A stretch of 64,000 nt of DNA from Rhyacophila brunnea (lineage: Eukaryota; Arthropoda; Insecta; Trichoptera; Rhyacophilidae), in assembly GCA_022495005.1 (NCBI GenBank), contig JAGYXB010002001.1:62001-126000 (forward strand), read 5' to 3'. Of the stretch, positions 21,380 through 33,822 are shown in pieces. How positions within the stretch are numbered: position 1 is the stretch's first letter; the number at the start of each line of letters is the position of its first letter. A program made the translations under genes and the position numbers. A model generated the notes under the pieces. It saw nothing but the letters and a program-made list of their open reading frames with translations, had not been told where the DNA came from and ran no database searches.

Positions 21380-21620
21380 AAGTACCCTCAAATCCTAATC
21401 CCGACTTGTTTTGAACCTGACACCCCCCTCCGCCGTCACCCCCGCCCTTGGTTCTTGGGCGATCTTCTTCACCTACGCATCACCGGCGTCGGATTTAAAA
21501 TTGGGCGTCGGGGCGCTGCTTTGCGTTTCCTTTGTTTAAATTACGTACGGCCGACGCGATTGATCAGTGACCGGCGACCAGCTCATCCATTATCTCACTA
21601 CGATGCCTATTGGGTGTGTT
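21380..21620. other. GC-rich island
   Basis: CpG-rich block (ACCCCCCTCCGCCGTCACC…CGGCCGACGCGATTGATCAG) inside AT-rich DNA. Candidate regulatory or untranslated-exon sequence. No splice-supported frame. Confidence 0.4.
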
Positions 21621-22086
21621 CTGTATTCACTTAAAGCATAGACAGTCATTGATTGAGCTGGCAACTACATGAAACAGTGGAATAAGAACCGCTCATGGTA
21701 CACAAAGAGAGCGATGATTGTTCTACGTCGCCGAACCTCATTTGAAACATTTATTTTTTAAAAACGCAAAAAAATATTTTCCAGCATTATACCGAGAGTT
21801 CAATCGTTCCCCTACATATTTATAGTGACACCATTATTGCCATGAATATTCGCAGGACCGATTTTTTCTCGTGCGTAGAAATTAGAATTGTTGCAAATTG
21901 CGGAGAAATACAAGATGGCGAATCACATCCTCTGGGAATTCCCTGAAATGTGTACGTATAGGAAAATATGTTCAAGTCGGTCAAACGAGCTGTTGGACCC
22001 ATCGGGCCGTCCGACCTGGTCGTCGTAAAGACTCATTTTATTGCATTAAAAAATGCGTGATCGTTTGAATTAGCTTTGCTTTGTAT

Positions 22087-22545
22087 TATTTTACAACGTT
22101 TTTCTTAGCTCGTATTCTTATTTTTCCGGTGGTTGTTTATCCGGTACAAATCTTGCAATCGATTTTTAACTAACTTCCCGACTAGCTAGACATTTGAAAC
22201 TTTTAGAATATATCAGAACACGATGCCAATGCATTTTTTAATACTTTTAGCCATCTTTAAGTAGAATTGAATTCATTTTCAGTTAATTCTGTTTTGTATG
22301 AAAAGTTATTTCGAAAAATCCGTAAAAAGTAAAACTATTATTGGTTGCTAAGGGGGGTCGTAGCAACTAAATTATTAATATATACGTGCGTTACTATGGA
22401 AATCAATATGACATTTCAGTATTATTTCTATCAAGTACACATTTTTTGATCGTTTAAGCTAGTCAAGTCAAGTTTATATGATTCAACAGAAAATTTAAAA
22501 ACGTTGTATATAAAAAGTTCTTTTTATCTTGTAATTATTATTTAT
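22087..22545 (+). repeat. Dispersed repeat R2, copy 2
   Basis: Same order of motifs as 18957-19445. The central hairpin reads GTTGCTAAGGGGGGTCGTAG followed by CAAC. Confidence 0.8.
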
Positions 22546-23029
22546 ATATTTTTTGATGGTTCTCCATAACACATTTTAATAAAGAAGTTAATTTAAATTC
22601 AGTCAAATTACACTTGAGTGTGTGGCGACATTAAATCTAGGGTAACTGTAAAAAAACTGCTGCTGCTTCACATCGAGATGTCGAGTCTCGCGATACGCTC
22701 GATTAATACCGAGTGTGGTACGGGACGGGTTGGTATGGTATGTCCTTCGTTGTGTTTTACTTACATCAAGCCTATTGTATCGCCTTCTTTCGCTCGGTGA
22801 CCCTTCGACTTATTACTTGATACATTATGCATTTGAAAAGTCTCATCTTTGCAATAATTATTTCCAAGCGAAATCTTAATATGGCATGAACCAAATTGGA
22901 ATGGATTGCCTGAATAATATGTTCGAAAGTGACCTCCCCTTATGTCTCAACCAATGTTTTCTATTGGTGCTTATATGTAGCAAATATACCCTTAATGTAA
23001 GAGCGATTAAACACTATGTGTAGCGCAAC

Positions 23030-23345
23030 TTGGCGTGGAAATGTACATGTTGGGAATAACGCATCAAGACCACAAAAGAAACAAATGGATAAGTAGGCAG
23101 AAAAGAGTACGCGATGTAATGGAGGTCGGCAAGTTGATGAACTCGCAATGAGTTGGGCATGTTGCGCATTGAATTAATAAATAATAAACACTATGGGCAA
23201 TACTATCACAGCAACGCACTAAACCCAGCTGGATTAACGAACTCAAAAAGTTAAGTGGATATATGTGATAGGGAATAACTATGGACGAGAAGAGAGGAAA
23301 TGGTTAGGCAAGGCCTTCATCCGGTAGTGGATCGACCGCAGCTTA
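23030..23345 (+). pseudogene. LINE reverse-transcriptase C-terminal fragment
   Basis: Translated with frame changes, the plus strand shows the classic tail of insect LINE polyproteins: (M)LGITHQDHKRNKW, then a V.DV…VGKL…GHVA segment, and a late W..EEE segment. It is interrupted by stops and cannot be functional. Confidence 0.6.
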
Positions 23346-23530
23346 TGATGTATGTATACCTATTTATTATTTATCGTAATGATAATTTGAAAACACCTCA
23401 GAAATATATCTATTAGAAAAATACCTATATGAATCGAATATGGTGCCAGCCTCCTACGCCCTGCCCTACCTACATATTATTTACAACGAAATTAAGTAAT
23501 AGTCATGAAATTGAAGCGATTATCGGCTTT
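23345..23530. other. No feature recognised
   Basis: Short AT-rich interval between a LINE scrap and a SINE. Confidence 0.4.
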
Positions 23531-23830
23531 TGTTGTTTTAATCAATGTATTGATAATAGCTAGGTGCCTACCTAAATTTTAGTCGAAACGTATTTGCACC
23601 AGTTAATGATTCCATAAACTATTTATTTTATTCAACGAATAATTCATAAGCTTGAATATACATAATAATATATGGATGCAGGTTTGAGTCCTGTCCGGCA
23701 CCATATTTTTTCTAATAAGTATATATATTTCTGACCTGTTCCAAATTCTGTATCAATGTTCAATATAAAATGTTAACTATATTCTTTAATATATTCGTTG
23801 AATAAAATATCGATTTCTTATTCATATTAT
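23530..23830 (+). mobile_element. tRNA-derived SINE (family A) with inverted tails on both sides
   Basis: The head-type motif GGCTTTTGTTGTTTTAATCA lies at 23525-23546. TTTATTCAACGAATAATTCA lies at 23624-23648. The B-box-bearing GCAGGTTTGAGTCCTGTCCG is at 23680-23700. The opposite tail ATATTCGTTGAATAAAAT is near 23800. The tail thus occurs in opposite orientations on either side of the tRNA-like core. Confidence 0.65.
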
Positions 23831-24039
23831 GATAATACACATATAATATATACTTTGAAATTTGTATAAATTAAGATACATAGCACATTGTTATGTAATT
23901 TCCCTCTCTACGAACTTTTTTACGTTCGGATTTATCCAGGTAGAACTTTTTTTTTTATCTAATCGCAATACTGAAGCGGCACATAGAGGTATTCGCACAA
24001 ATAGCTGGAATAAAATATATATATGCTGTGAAACGTAGC

Positions 24040-24240
24040 GCGAATCTCGCGCACTCCACCTTTCGCCGCTTGTTTGGATTGCCGCCCGGCCTTATCTGCG
24101 CCCCCCGCCGGCCACCCCCTCCCCAGTGCGGCCCTGAACGTCCGTTTGGTCAGCGCGCGACAATTTGCGTAAGATAGCGAGCTCTGCCTGCCAGCGCTGA
24201 ATTGCGGATTGAGGACAGGGTCGCATCAGGTAATTCGAAT
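24040..24240 (+). promoter_or_regulatory. GC-rich island, possible untranslated first exon
   Basis: About 200 bp of GC- and CpG-rich sequence ends GGGTCGCATCAG|GTAATTCG, a good splice-donor-like junction, where base composition falls abruptly to AT-rich. That fits a promoter plus non-coding first exon on the plus strand. No downstream partner exon could be identified. Confidence 0.35.
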
Positions 24241-24759
24241 ATAAAACTTTCTTTGCGATTGTCACATTAATTAATTTAACTCGACTACAAAATTTATTTT
24301 AAAAAAGTACAATAGAGGCTGTCGATACCCAATAAAATACGTACATACACTAATATGTTATGTATTCAGCTGAATTTGGTTCAAGTCTGTTGATGTAGGA
24401 GGCAAGAACAACTACTGGAAGATTGCCATTACGGCGTCGGTAAAGATTCATGTAATGCGTGAAAAAATGCACGCACGCAATGATTTAAACTAGCAAGTTA
24501 CCAACACAGCAAAGGAAAAAAGTTCACAGACTGCTTTCGGGATGAATATAGAATTTGCAAGTCGGTTAATTATAATGATGTTATTTGAATTTTAATTCCA
24601 ATTTATGAGAATGAAAGGACTATACATATAATGGAAATCGATTATCGAATATTTAGATTACATTTTTACAGAAAAAATCAATTTTCGAATATGTACGTAA
24701 AATTGAAAAAAAGTAAATTACAATGTTCTATCCTAAGCGGAGGATATGGCCCTCTACGA

Positions 24760-24905
24760 TATGATGGTTTTATTAACAGGTTTTTGTATTTATGAGAAAT
24801 GGATGTTAGTCACTTTCTCAACCAAGTATATTAGAGGTCCAAACAAAAGTGCTTTATAAGCCGACGCCCGAAACATTACCGCTCAGCCATCGTGGCCACT
24901 AATTA
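24760..24905 (-). mobile_element. tRNA-derived SINE (family B), copy 1
   Basis: Shares with 59815-59960 the motifs TTTTGT.TTTTNTGAGAAA and AGGTCCAAACA, followed by a tRNA-like end in inverse (ACCGCTCAGCCATCGTGGCC). Only two copies are in the window. Confidence 0.55.
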
Positions 24906-25129
24906 ATGTTCTATTTAATTACAGAGTAATAAATTTTCAATTTTTCAGATACCAATTAATACCCAATCTATACGGTCTGAAGATACTTAACTGTAAAATC
25001 CGGATCGCTAAAACCAATTCCAACGGATTAACGCAAAACCTGATCAATTGTAATTTAAACAAGTGATTGCCGTATTGAAAATATCGCAAAATTATTGTTA
25101 AAAAATAAAGATATTTTCCAATTTATGAG

Positions 25130-25275
25130 GTTTCCCATTCGGTCCTGGTTGACCCGCTCAGGCTTAATGTCGCGCGGGAGGAGGCCTGTCGCCTACCCCA
25201 GCTTCGCCCACCCCCCACAGCCGCGACGCCTTTGTCTCAAATTCGCCGCGGACCTTCGACTCGACGACTATGCGG
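25130..25275. other. GC-rich island
   Basis: A short GC-rich block (GGGAGGAGGCCTGTCGCC…CGCCGCGGACCTTCGACTCG). The 79-codon plus frame across it is unconvincing. Confidence 0.35.
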
Positions 25276-25651
25276 TTTTTGGAACTTATAGTATAGTTGT
25301 AGGCTGTAGCATAAGCTATCCCACTTATGGGTAGTTAGTTGTCTATGCTGTATTTGGTACTATACTATACAATCGTAGACAGTGTGGTCCTTTTAGCGAC
25401 TTCATTAATCTGTGTGAAGTTGTTTATCTGGCTAATGAATAAAGCTACTGACCGAAATAAATATCCACTATCCATAGTCATAGTTATGTAAATTAGTAGT
25501 AGGCTTATGCGTTATGCCAGTGACCCCTAATCGAAGTTAGTTTATTATCGTGATAATTCGAAAAAGTTAGCGATACAAGTTAAACTGCAAACCAATTAAG
25601 CAAAAGAGTAAATCAGAGATTTAACGTGCCTTATTTTTAAGCAATGAAGTA

Positions 25652-26924
25652 CGAGGGTGGGTCAATAAGTCCTTAGAAAAGCCGACAGGTGGCGCGACTA
25701 GTACTGTAAGCGGTTTATTTTCATGCAGCGGCACTACCGATTCAGTATGCTGCGAAGTTTCAATCAGATTGGTCGGGTTGTTGTGTGTTTCTCGTACATT
25801 TAAAAAAAAAATTTGCTTGTGGAAAATGGAAAAATGGAAAATTGAGTTTAGAGCTGTTATTAAACATTTTAATATAAAAGGGTTAACAGCAAAGGAAATA
25901 AAAATGAGTTGGATTTAGTTCACGGCATATCTGCTCCTTCACTTGCAACTATTTATAACTGGTTAAATGAATTTAAACGTGGTCGTACATCAACAAAGGA
26001 TGAACCACGCTCAGGACGTCCTGTAGAGGTGACTACACCAGGAATGATATGGTGTTAAGTGACCGAAGATTAAAGTTGAGTGAGATAATTGAGGTTACAG
26101 GGATCTCAAAAGGTAGCGTCATTTCTATTTTACATGACAAATTGGGCATGAAAAATATTTCTGCAAGATGGGTGCCGCGTTTGCTCACAGTCGACAATAA
26201 ACGCAATAGGGTGGTGGCCTCTAAAGCCCTGTTGTCGCTCATGCAACGCAATCCGGATGAATTTTTTCGTCGCTTTGTGACTGTAGATGAAACATGGATA
26301 CACCACTATACTCCCGAGACGAAAGAACAGTCAAAGCAGTGGATTGCGAAGGCAAACCATGTCCAAAGAAGGCGAAAACCGTGAAATCAGCTGGTAAGGT
26401 TATGGCTACTGTATTTTGGGATGCACGTGAAATTATTTTCGTTGACTATTTGGAAAAAGGAAAAACAATAACAGGGAATTATTATGCATCTTTATTGGAC
26501 CAAAAAACAAAATTGAAGAAAAACGGCCTCATTTAAACAGGAAAAAAATCCTCTTTCATCAGGACAATGCCCGTGTTCACACATGTTTACGATCAATGGC
26601 TAAAATTGAAGAATTGAAGTTCGAATTGGTCGACCACCCACCGTATTCGCCAGATTTAGCCCCCAGTGACTTTTTCCTTTTCCCAAACAAAAAAAAATGG
26701 CTAAGTGGACAACGTTTTTTTTCAAATGAAGAAGTCATCGATCGGACAAATGCTTATTTTGAGGACCTTCCGAAAACTTATTTTTCTGACGGTTTAAAAA
26801 AAATTGAGAAACGTCTTACCAAGTGTATTGAGCTCCAAGGAGATTATGTTGAGAAATAAAAAAATAATACAAAAATAAAAACTGTTTTAATGCTTTTTTC
26901 TAAGGAATTATTGACCCACCCTCG
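25652..26924 (+). mobile_element. Mariner transposon, inactive
   Basis: Inverted ends CGAGGGTGGGTCAATAAGTC…and the inverse GACCCACCCTCG are flanked by the TA duplication expected of the Tc1/mariner superfamily (25650-25651 and 26925-26926). At 1273 bp it is full length for mariner. It encodes one broken transposase, described separately. Confidence 0.95.
25826..26859 (+). pseudogene. Mariner transposase, frameshifted
   Basis: It starts ATG with MEKWKIEFRAVIKHF and can be followed to the stop at 26859, about 345 codons, the normal mariner length. The reading frame is broken at least four times: near 25905 (a missing A before a VHGISAP segment), near 26050, near 26350 and near 26525. Helix-turn-helix DNA-binding regions occupy the first third. 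The catalytic region keeps TVDETW, HQDNARVH and SPDLAPSD, with 34 residues between the last two catalytic aspartates, which is the mariner D,D34D signature. With four frameshifts it makes no enzyme. The family looks close to irritans-type mariners, inferred from motifs only. Confidence 0.93.
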
Positions 26925-27022
26925 TATGTTTAATGTCTAGCTTTCGGAGCGAAAAAATAAAAATAACTGAGGAATTTCCATTTAATTAATAAATTATAAT
27001 AATATGTAATAAGACACTAGGG

Positions 27023-27863
27023 CAGGGATGGCGAACCTATGGGACGCGTGTCACTAGTGGCACGCGAGATGATTTTTCATGGCACGCGAATGTTTTATTT
27101 TGAAGAGAAAAAAATGATTTATTACAAAAAAATACAAACGAGTTTTACAAATAAATTAAAAATAATGACGACATAGCCATGCGTATTTTCTTTGGTTTTT
27201 AATATTATTTTTACGAATAATATTTATCTATCGATGCGCAACCGGAAACAACGAAATGCGTAAATGACAGAACGCATTGTATAAAAAATTGCATGCAAAT
27301 ACTACAAATTTCAAGAATAAGCATTAAGTTTGTAAAATTAATGTAAATATATAATTATATAGGCCGGTCCTTAGGCTTTATGCCGTTATGCGTCATACAT
27401 AATATTATCGCACTGATCTCATTAGGCGGCGGGAGAAGCCATGTCGTGAACCTCAATGCTTGAGACTAATCAAGTAATTAAAAATGAAAATATTCAATCA
27501 ACAAACCTGATGAAATTTGTTGACAGTCGTTCAAATACAAACAGCTGATTGCTATTTAGCCTCAAACATAATCGCTAAAATGGAAGAGAAAAACACGAAT
27601 ATATGAAGGAAGCGTGGTTAAAATGCTTCCGCAATCTCTTTGAACATGGAAAAAATTATTCAAAGAATAAAAATATAAAAAGGAAACACGGTGAAAGATA
27701 CAATCTCAAGAAATCAATTGTAATTTTCCAACTTTCTTAACAGAATTCTTAAAAATATATTTTTTCATTTTTCCCTATGAAAAACTGCTCGGCACGTCAG
27801 ACAGTCGAAAAATAATATTTAGGAAATTTTGGCACGCGTACGTAAAAAGGTTCGCCAACCCTC
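27023..27863 (+). mobile_element. Non-autonomous hAT element with 8-bp duplication
   Basis: The ends CAGGGATGGCGAACC and GGTTCGCCAACCCTC are flanked by the perfect 8-bp duplication CACTAGGG (27015-27022 and 27864-27871). Subterminal GGCACGCG words recur at both ends, as in many hAT elements. The ~840-bp interior is AT-rich without a transposase frame. Confidence 0.93.
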
Positions 27864-27871
27864 CACTAGGG

Positions 27872-28387
27872 TTATGGTACTTTACGAGGAATGGTTGGGA
27901 ACTTGATATGATTTCGATTCGAGGGATAGATAATTGACATGTAGGTAGGTAGGTACTTCATTTCATTTACAGTCGGGTCCGACCAAAGACATTTGTTTTT
28001 AAACGAATTTACATCATTTTTATATGGTGACTATTATAATACAATACACGGCTATAGATAGAATTTGTGTTTAACATAATGGCGAGCTCGTAATTACAAC
28101 ACGCTCTATGGCCCGAAATAAACAGGCTTGAGAAAGCTACACTTTGAATGGAATCTAGTTCGTCTTAGCAAAAGTAAACGAAAATAAAAAACAGTACCTA
28201 CCTTTTTACGAAATTGATGTAGGTTCCTCATAAAAATATTATGATATATCGGAATCTATAAATAGTACTTACTAGTCATAGGTAATTTTAAAACCTGTTA
28301 AAGATATATTTAAAATAGCTTATAATCAGTATCTTTAGAATTATCTTCAAATGTGTTAATCGTGCCCATTTTTTGAACAATAAAATG
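27872..28387. other. No feature recognised
   Basis: AT-rich. Contains short GTAGGTAGGTAGGTAC-type microsatellite words only. Confidence 0.4.
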
Positions 28388-28730
28388 CCTAATTCTTGTC
28401 AAATTTGGGATCACAGAGATTATAAAATATATTTTTTTATTGTAAATATTTCACTATATAATGTTAACATTAATTTTACGAATGATTTTATAAATGCGTT
28501 TAAAAATCAATAAACCTAAAAAATCTTAACACCAGGTTGAAAAGAATACTATTTTATGTAATAAAAATACTTTATGCACTCATCAAATGTTTAAAATAAA
28601 TATAAAGGATAATAAGGCTTCAAAATTTTATAAATAGATTATCTACAACGTTTAAGGAATGTCGAGGGTTATGCTCTGAAAATACCACAAAAGCTCCATT
28701 TTGACCTACGCTGAGCATGTGGGTCGTTAA
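28388..28730 (+). mobile_element. TTAA-flanked MITE copy 3 (5' truncated)
   Basis: Aligns with 3541-3954. It lacks the left terminal repeat and has an internal deletion after ATCTTAACACCA. The right end TGACCTACGCTGAGCATGTG is followed by TTAA at 28727-28730. Confidence 0.75.
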
Positions 28731-29239
28731 GTCTATTAAATCGTTTTCTCTCGCTCGGCGACGCTCTAACTACGTCATATTTTCCGTCAAAACTACGAGT
28801 ATCTCACTCACAAAATTCCTTTGGTCACAATATTATGACATGACAAAAGGATCGCATTCCACAGAGCGGAGGACGACGCTGAGTTTCGTGGTTTTAGAAC
28901 CTCAGTCATCGGTACGAGTGTAGCTCTACTGAATTATTTTGATGGTGGGTGACCTGCGACAGGGGGTGTCACAAGAATAAGAAGATTGATACCTACCTTT
29001 AATATGATCGAAAATTTTGAATCACTAATTTATCACTAATTTAATTCGCTCTACTTAGGTATCCCGTGTGTTGCTCCTGCCACGCTCATTAATTTGTTTC
29101 TCTTAACATTCCAAGGTTTCCACAACTCAGGTTTTACCATTCATGATATCATTTTCAAACAGTTACTAATTTAAAGTATCAGTTTATATTATATTCGAAC
29201 AAAGGAATAAATAGTTTTTGCCGTATTTTGTCCAGGGCC

Positions 29240-29475
29240 TTGCTTGCTCAAACAAAGAAAATGGGCCGTGGTTCGCTGGGTACAAAATCTCCCGAGCATC
29301 TATCTCTACGTTCTACTTACTTACCTACCACTATTCTGGAGGCACGGTGGGGCCAAGTGTCCGCTGTCCGTCGTAGCGCGGACGTAAAAGAGGGGTTGGG
29401 GTGTATTCGCGTCCCCACAACCCCCCCGGCTTTTAGGTCCACAGTAAATTCAGAGCAGGGCTATGCTAGCCATGG
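29240..29475. other. GC-rich island
   Basis: Contains a plus-strand 90-codon open frame (29228-29500) with no recognised domain. The composition resembles the other islands in this window. A regulatory or untranslated-exon role is as likely as coding. Confidence 0.35.
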
Positions 29476-29996
29476 AACACTAAGTATATATTTATTTTAG
29501 CAGCTTTAGAATATTATTATACAAATTTCAGTTGAATTTGATAAGTAAGCATTGACTTACTTATGGCTTTTTGGACAAAAAATCGTTAAAAATATGTTGC
29601 TCTCCGATTAAAAAAAATACTTGTAACCGGTATTACAACCAAAATGGTGAGATGTGTGGATGGCTGATTAATTGAATTATACCAGGACAGACGCATATAT
29701 ACAAAACTCAATGTTAGAATAATAAGTCAATGATATTAATAACACACAAATAAAAAGTAACGCAAAACAATAATCAAAGTGAGCAAAATCTGAAACAAAA
29801 CGCATCAATATTAATACTATCGACCGAAGGTACTTGATGGAATTTGAATTTAAATCCTTTAGAATTTAACTGTTATGATTGAATAAATTCTGACAATCGC
29901 TTCCGCTACTCTAATTTGTTTTGACAACAAAACCTGAATATCGAAAACTGTGTTACCCTTATAATACTGAGTGGTATAATTGCTACTAGGGATTCC

Positions 29997-30722
29997 AATT
30001 CCGGGATCCCGAGCTATTTTCGATACCCCGGAATGATACCCATGAATCCCGTGATTGATAAACATAATCCCGAAACTTTCGGGATTGATTTTTTATCAAT
30101 TTTTATGGAAAATAAAATATAAACGAAAATATAACAGAAAAAATACTTTTAATAACAAATAACTACATTAGAAATAAACTGAGTTTGAATAAAGTTTGAT
30201 TTATACCCATGTGTAAGTTGCCGATTCATTTTATTTTTTCACATAAATTAATAAAAATGAGAAAGATTGGAAAAAACAATGCTTCGCACTTTTAACAAAG
30301 TAATTCCACCATGATCTCATACGTTTTACGGCAGTTTCATATTTGGCTGACTAATTAGATTTATGAAGCGGAAAGGCCATAAGTACACTATGATTATTGG
30401 AATTACTATTTTAAATCTCGCTAATTCATTTATTAGGTCTTTACTATCAAACACAGCAATTTCATATTAAATTTACTCCATTAAACTTATGTATTTCCAA
30501 GATTGAACGTAGATATACAATGTTAACAATAAATGTCTTAAATAGTATAAATTATACTTGATTTATTTTTGACCGATTTTATCAATGTTATTAAATTTGT
30601 AAATATAATTTTTTTATATTAACAATGGAAAAAAATGCCAATCCCGGGACCAGTCCCGGGATTGTCAAATTGTAATCCCGAAATCCCGGGATCAGAATTT
30701 TGGCTCGGGATTGGATTCCCTA
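29997..30722 (+). mobile_element. Non-autonomous hAT-like element rich in CCCGGGA words
   Basis: The ends are TAGGGATTCCAAT and ATTGGATTCCCTA. Flanks ATTGCTAC (29989-29996) and ATTGATAC (30723-30730) match at 7 of 8 positions, consistent with an aged hAT duplication. Subterminal regions carry repeated, palindromic ATCCCGGGAT-like words. No coding frame. Confidence 0.85.
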
Positions 30723-31024
30723 ATTGATACAGTATTAAATGCATATAGTAGGTACGTAATTAGTTAGTTTTACATGACCTCGACATACTATGTTGCTCTG
30801 TTAAGTAAAAAGACAAACTATTGTGTAAAATTATTGGATTTTTTTGACATAATTTTACATAATACAAGAGAAAGGGTAGTTTAAAACTTGGGTTGTCACT
30901 GATACAACAATTTCACTAAAACCAAAAACTGTCTTTTTATTCAGCAGGGCAATATGCACCAGGCCCTTCGCCCGTTGTTTTTAAATGTCTTTGTGGCATA
31001 TTAATAATAGAAACCCGTCTATAT

Positions 31025-31852
31025 GTTACGCCCGAATGTGTGAAATTGCGTATTACATGAAATCGGCAAAATTTTGCCTAATTCATGAAAAATGAAAGCC
31101 CGTTGCCTTATTCGTGAATTAGGCAAAATATCTGCCGAGTGCGTGAATCCGGCAGTAATTTTTCTGCCTAGTTCATGCATTGGGCAAATTAGATATTGGC
31201 GCTCCGGTGGTGTTTCTTGCAACTAAACCAAATGTGTCAAATTCTCATGCATTGTTCAAAATAGATGGTGGCGCTCCGGTGGTGTTTTAACTAACTAATT
31301 TAACTAAACTAATTTAACTAATCAAACTAACCAATTGTGTCAAGTGTCATTGATTATATAGAAATATACCAATCAATAACTACAATGACGTTCATTTCCA
31401 TTTACTATGCAAAAAAAAATCTAGAACTATAATATGATAATGGAAGAATTTTATTAAAATGTATTTTCGCTATTTGATTCGTGCTTGGGTATCAGGCAAT
31501 GGTCGATTGTTTGTTTGTGATAGTATGATTTGATAGTTTGTTGACAGTTGCTAGCTAACCTCATAACGGACATTCAGTTGAATTCAGAATTACAAAACCT
31601 AATCTAACCTTATATTATGTTAAGTAAGTATTATTATATTATGTCCAATTATAACTAATAAAACCATCCGTATTAAATTTACTTTTTCTATTGTCGTGTT
31701 GACAGCTTAAGAATACCATACCCTGCCGAATTCACGCACTCGGCAGATACTTTGCCTAATTCATGAATAAGGTAACTGGCTTGCATTTTTCATGAATTAG
31801 GCAAAACTTTTCCGATTTGATGTAATACGCAATTTCACACATTCGGTGTAAC
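31025..31852. mobile_element. Foldback MITE with ~130-bp inverted arms
   Basis: The left arm begins GTTACGCCCGAATGTGTGAA and the right arm is its inverse ending CATTCGGTGTAAC. Similarity continues through TTTTGCCTAATTCATGAAAA and CTGCCGAGTGCGTGAAT. Inside, a ~75-bp block with GGCGCTCCGGTGGTGTTT occurs twice in tandem (31198 and 31269). Flanks are ATAT on both sides. Confidence 0.85.
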
Positions 31853-31977
31853 ATATATAATAGGTATCGCCAAGTTTAGCCCTTCATTCCAAATAACTTG
31901 ATCATCTCTGTGCTACAGCGTTTGAAACTTCAAACGTCGACATGGCATATCCCCGTGGACGGTCGTAATTTGGCTAG

Positions 31978-32133
31978 GCCGTCATTGCGGCAGCCCTGGA
32001 GAAGTCCCCTAAGGGCTCCGCGGTTACCGGGCAACTGCTGAATCCGACAAACGCCAACTGCCACCCCTGCCCTGCCACCACACTGACGAAACAAAGCCGA
32101 CTTGATTATCTGAAAGCCCTGATCGAACTCTGA
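31978..32133 (+). CDS. Candidate terminal exon or coding scrap, unknown
   Basis: After an AG at 31976-31977 an open frame of 51 codons runs to TGA at 32131: AVIAAALEKSPKGSAVTGQL… ending LDYLKALIEL. Codon third positions are GC-rich, unlike the surroundings, which makes it look coding. The polypyrimidine tract before the AG is poor. It could equally be a remnant of a mobile element's protein. No homologue is recognised. Confidence 0.3.
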   Translation, partial: AVIAAALEKSPKGSAVTGQLLNPTNANCHPCPATTLTKQSRLDYLKALIEL

Positions 32134-32458
32134 AGATGGAAATAATAATAGTTTCCCGTGGATTCTTAGCTTTGCGGTTATGGAATTCTAGGATTTTGAT
32201 CTAGCTGAAGATTCATAATTAATAATCATCCTCCTTCCAGCATTTTTCCTTCACTGTAAGACATATTATGAATCCCTTTGTTTGTCCCAATTTTCAAGAT
32301 CAGGCAATTCTTTTATTTGCCTTTAAAATGTAATTGATCGACAAACTGACTATGTTCATTGTGAATAGGTACAGCCCCGAGATTTAAATATTGTTATAAA
32401 CTCTGTTATTACAAATGAAATTTTACTCATATTTTTTTGTCTAGTACCAACTAGGTAC

Positions 32459-33038
32459 CAGTAGCGAGTAGTGGAGGCAGCGTGTTAAGATTCGATATAA
32501 ATAGTACACACTAAACTTTGTCAGTCATACTTCTTTATTTTCATTGAACTAATAATACAATTTGCCGATGGCGCAGATTAGTTTTTAAAATTCAATCAAA
32601 CCTTGCCTAAACCAAACCATAATGGTTTAGGTATGCTATGGGTGATCTGACATAATATTGCACACTTTTCAGTCATATTTATTGGTTTTCGTTGAATTCA
32701 GATTACATATTACAGATGATGTTGGATAGTTTTTAAAAATTCATTATTCCCTGTCTCATCCAAACCATAATCGATAAAAAATATTCTTCTATCTATATAA
32801 TATCTAACATTATGTACGGTTTAATTGTATAATTTTAGATATTTGATAGGTAAACGAATATTGTTTGACTATTATCTATTATGGCTTGGATTAGGCAGGG
32901 TTTAATTTAACTTTAAAAACTAAGAAACACTATCTAAAATTAGATATTGTAGTCTTAGTTCAATAAAAACAAATAGGTTTGACTGACAAAGTTTAGTGTG
33001 CACTATCTATGTCGGCTTACCTCCACCCTTCGCCACTG
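32459..33038. mobile_element. Non-autonomous hAT-like foldback element (family H2), complete
   Basis: The ends are CAGTAGCGAGTAGTGGAGG and, in inverse, CCTCCACCCTTCGCCACTG. A perfect 8-bp duplication CTAGGTAC lies at 32451-32458 and 33039-33046. The arms are about 200 bp and share CACACTAAACTTTGTCAGTC and TTTTCATTGAACTAA. Related pieces are at 5265-5540 and 50791-51667. Confidence 0.93.
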
Positions 33039-33524
33039 CTAGGTACTATTCAATATTATACCAACATAAAAGCATATAAGAAATTACACAATTGGTAGCA
33101 CTTTCTTGATTATTAATTTAGTAGTAACAATAATTATTATTGCAATATTCTCTCAAGATTGCAAGATTGCAAGATTCTGCAAGATTGATCTCGGGTTTTA
33201 GTCAATAAATAAAAAAATAACATTAATTTTAAGATCTTCTTATAGGTTAAACGTTTCTACTTGTATTATTTGATAATTAACCATTTTTTATTTAATGAAC
33301 AATACGTAAGATTTAAGAATTTAGAATTCATTACATACTACACAATAAATTATTAATCAACAAAATGTTTACTATCCGTGAAATGTCTTCTGATAATCAA
33401 TATCTAGGAATCAAATAAATTATTGTAGGTATTCATTGTAAATACATTGATTCGAAATTTAAAAAGAATGTCACCAATATTAACGGAATTTGAGATAATA
33501 CCTCAGACGCAGGGTTATTAAGAA

Positions 33525-33665
33525 ATTTTTAATTAAACATATTATGCATAATTGGTTTAGTACTTTGTCCGGAATGCGATGGATACGGGTTCAAATTTCG
33601 CCCCGAACCAATATTTTTTTTTAATAATATGATGTATGTTTCTTAGGAGTTTCAAATTTTGCATA
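33525..33665 (+). mobile_element. tRNA-derived SINE piece (family A)
   Basis: A-box-like TAATTGGTTTAG near 33550 and B-box GGGTTCAAATTTC at 33588-33600, followed by TTCTTAGGAGTTTCAAA, the body sequence of family A. Confidence 0.55.
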
Positions 33666-33822
33666 TTATTATTCTACTTATATGAATTACTTTATTATAA
33701 GTAAAGTTGTTAGGTTTAGTTAGTTCTGGTATCTGGAATATGTCGATAATATAAGAGTGTTGAAAAGTGAGTGAAAAAAAACTTATGTCAGTTTGCCTCA
33801 CTTACATGACTTACATTCATTG

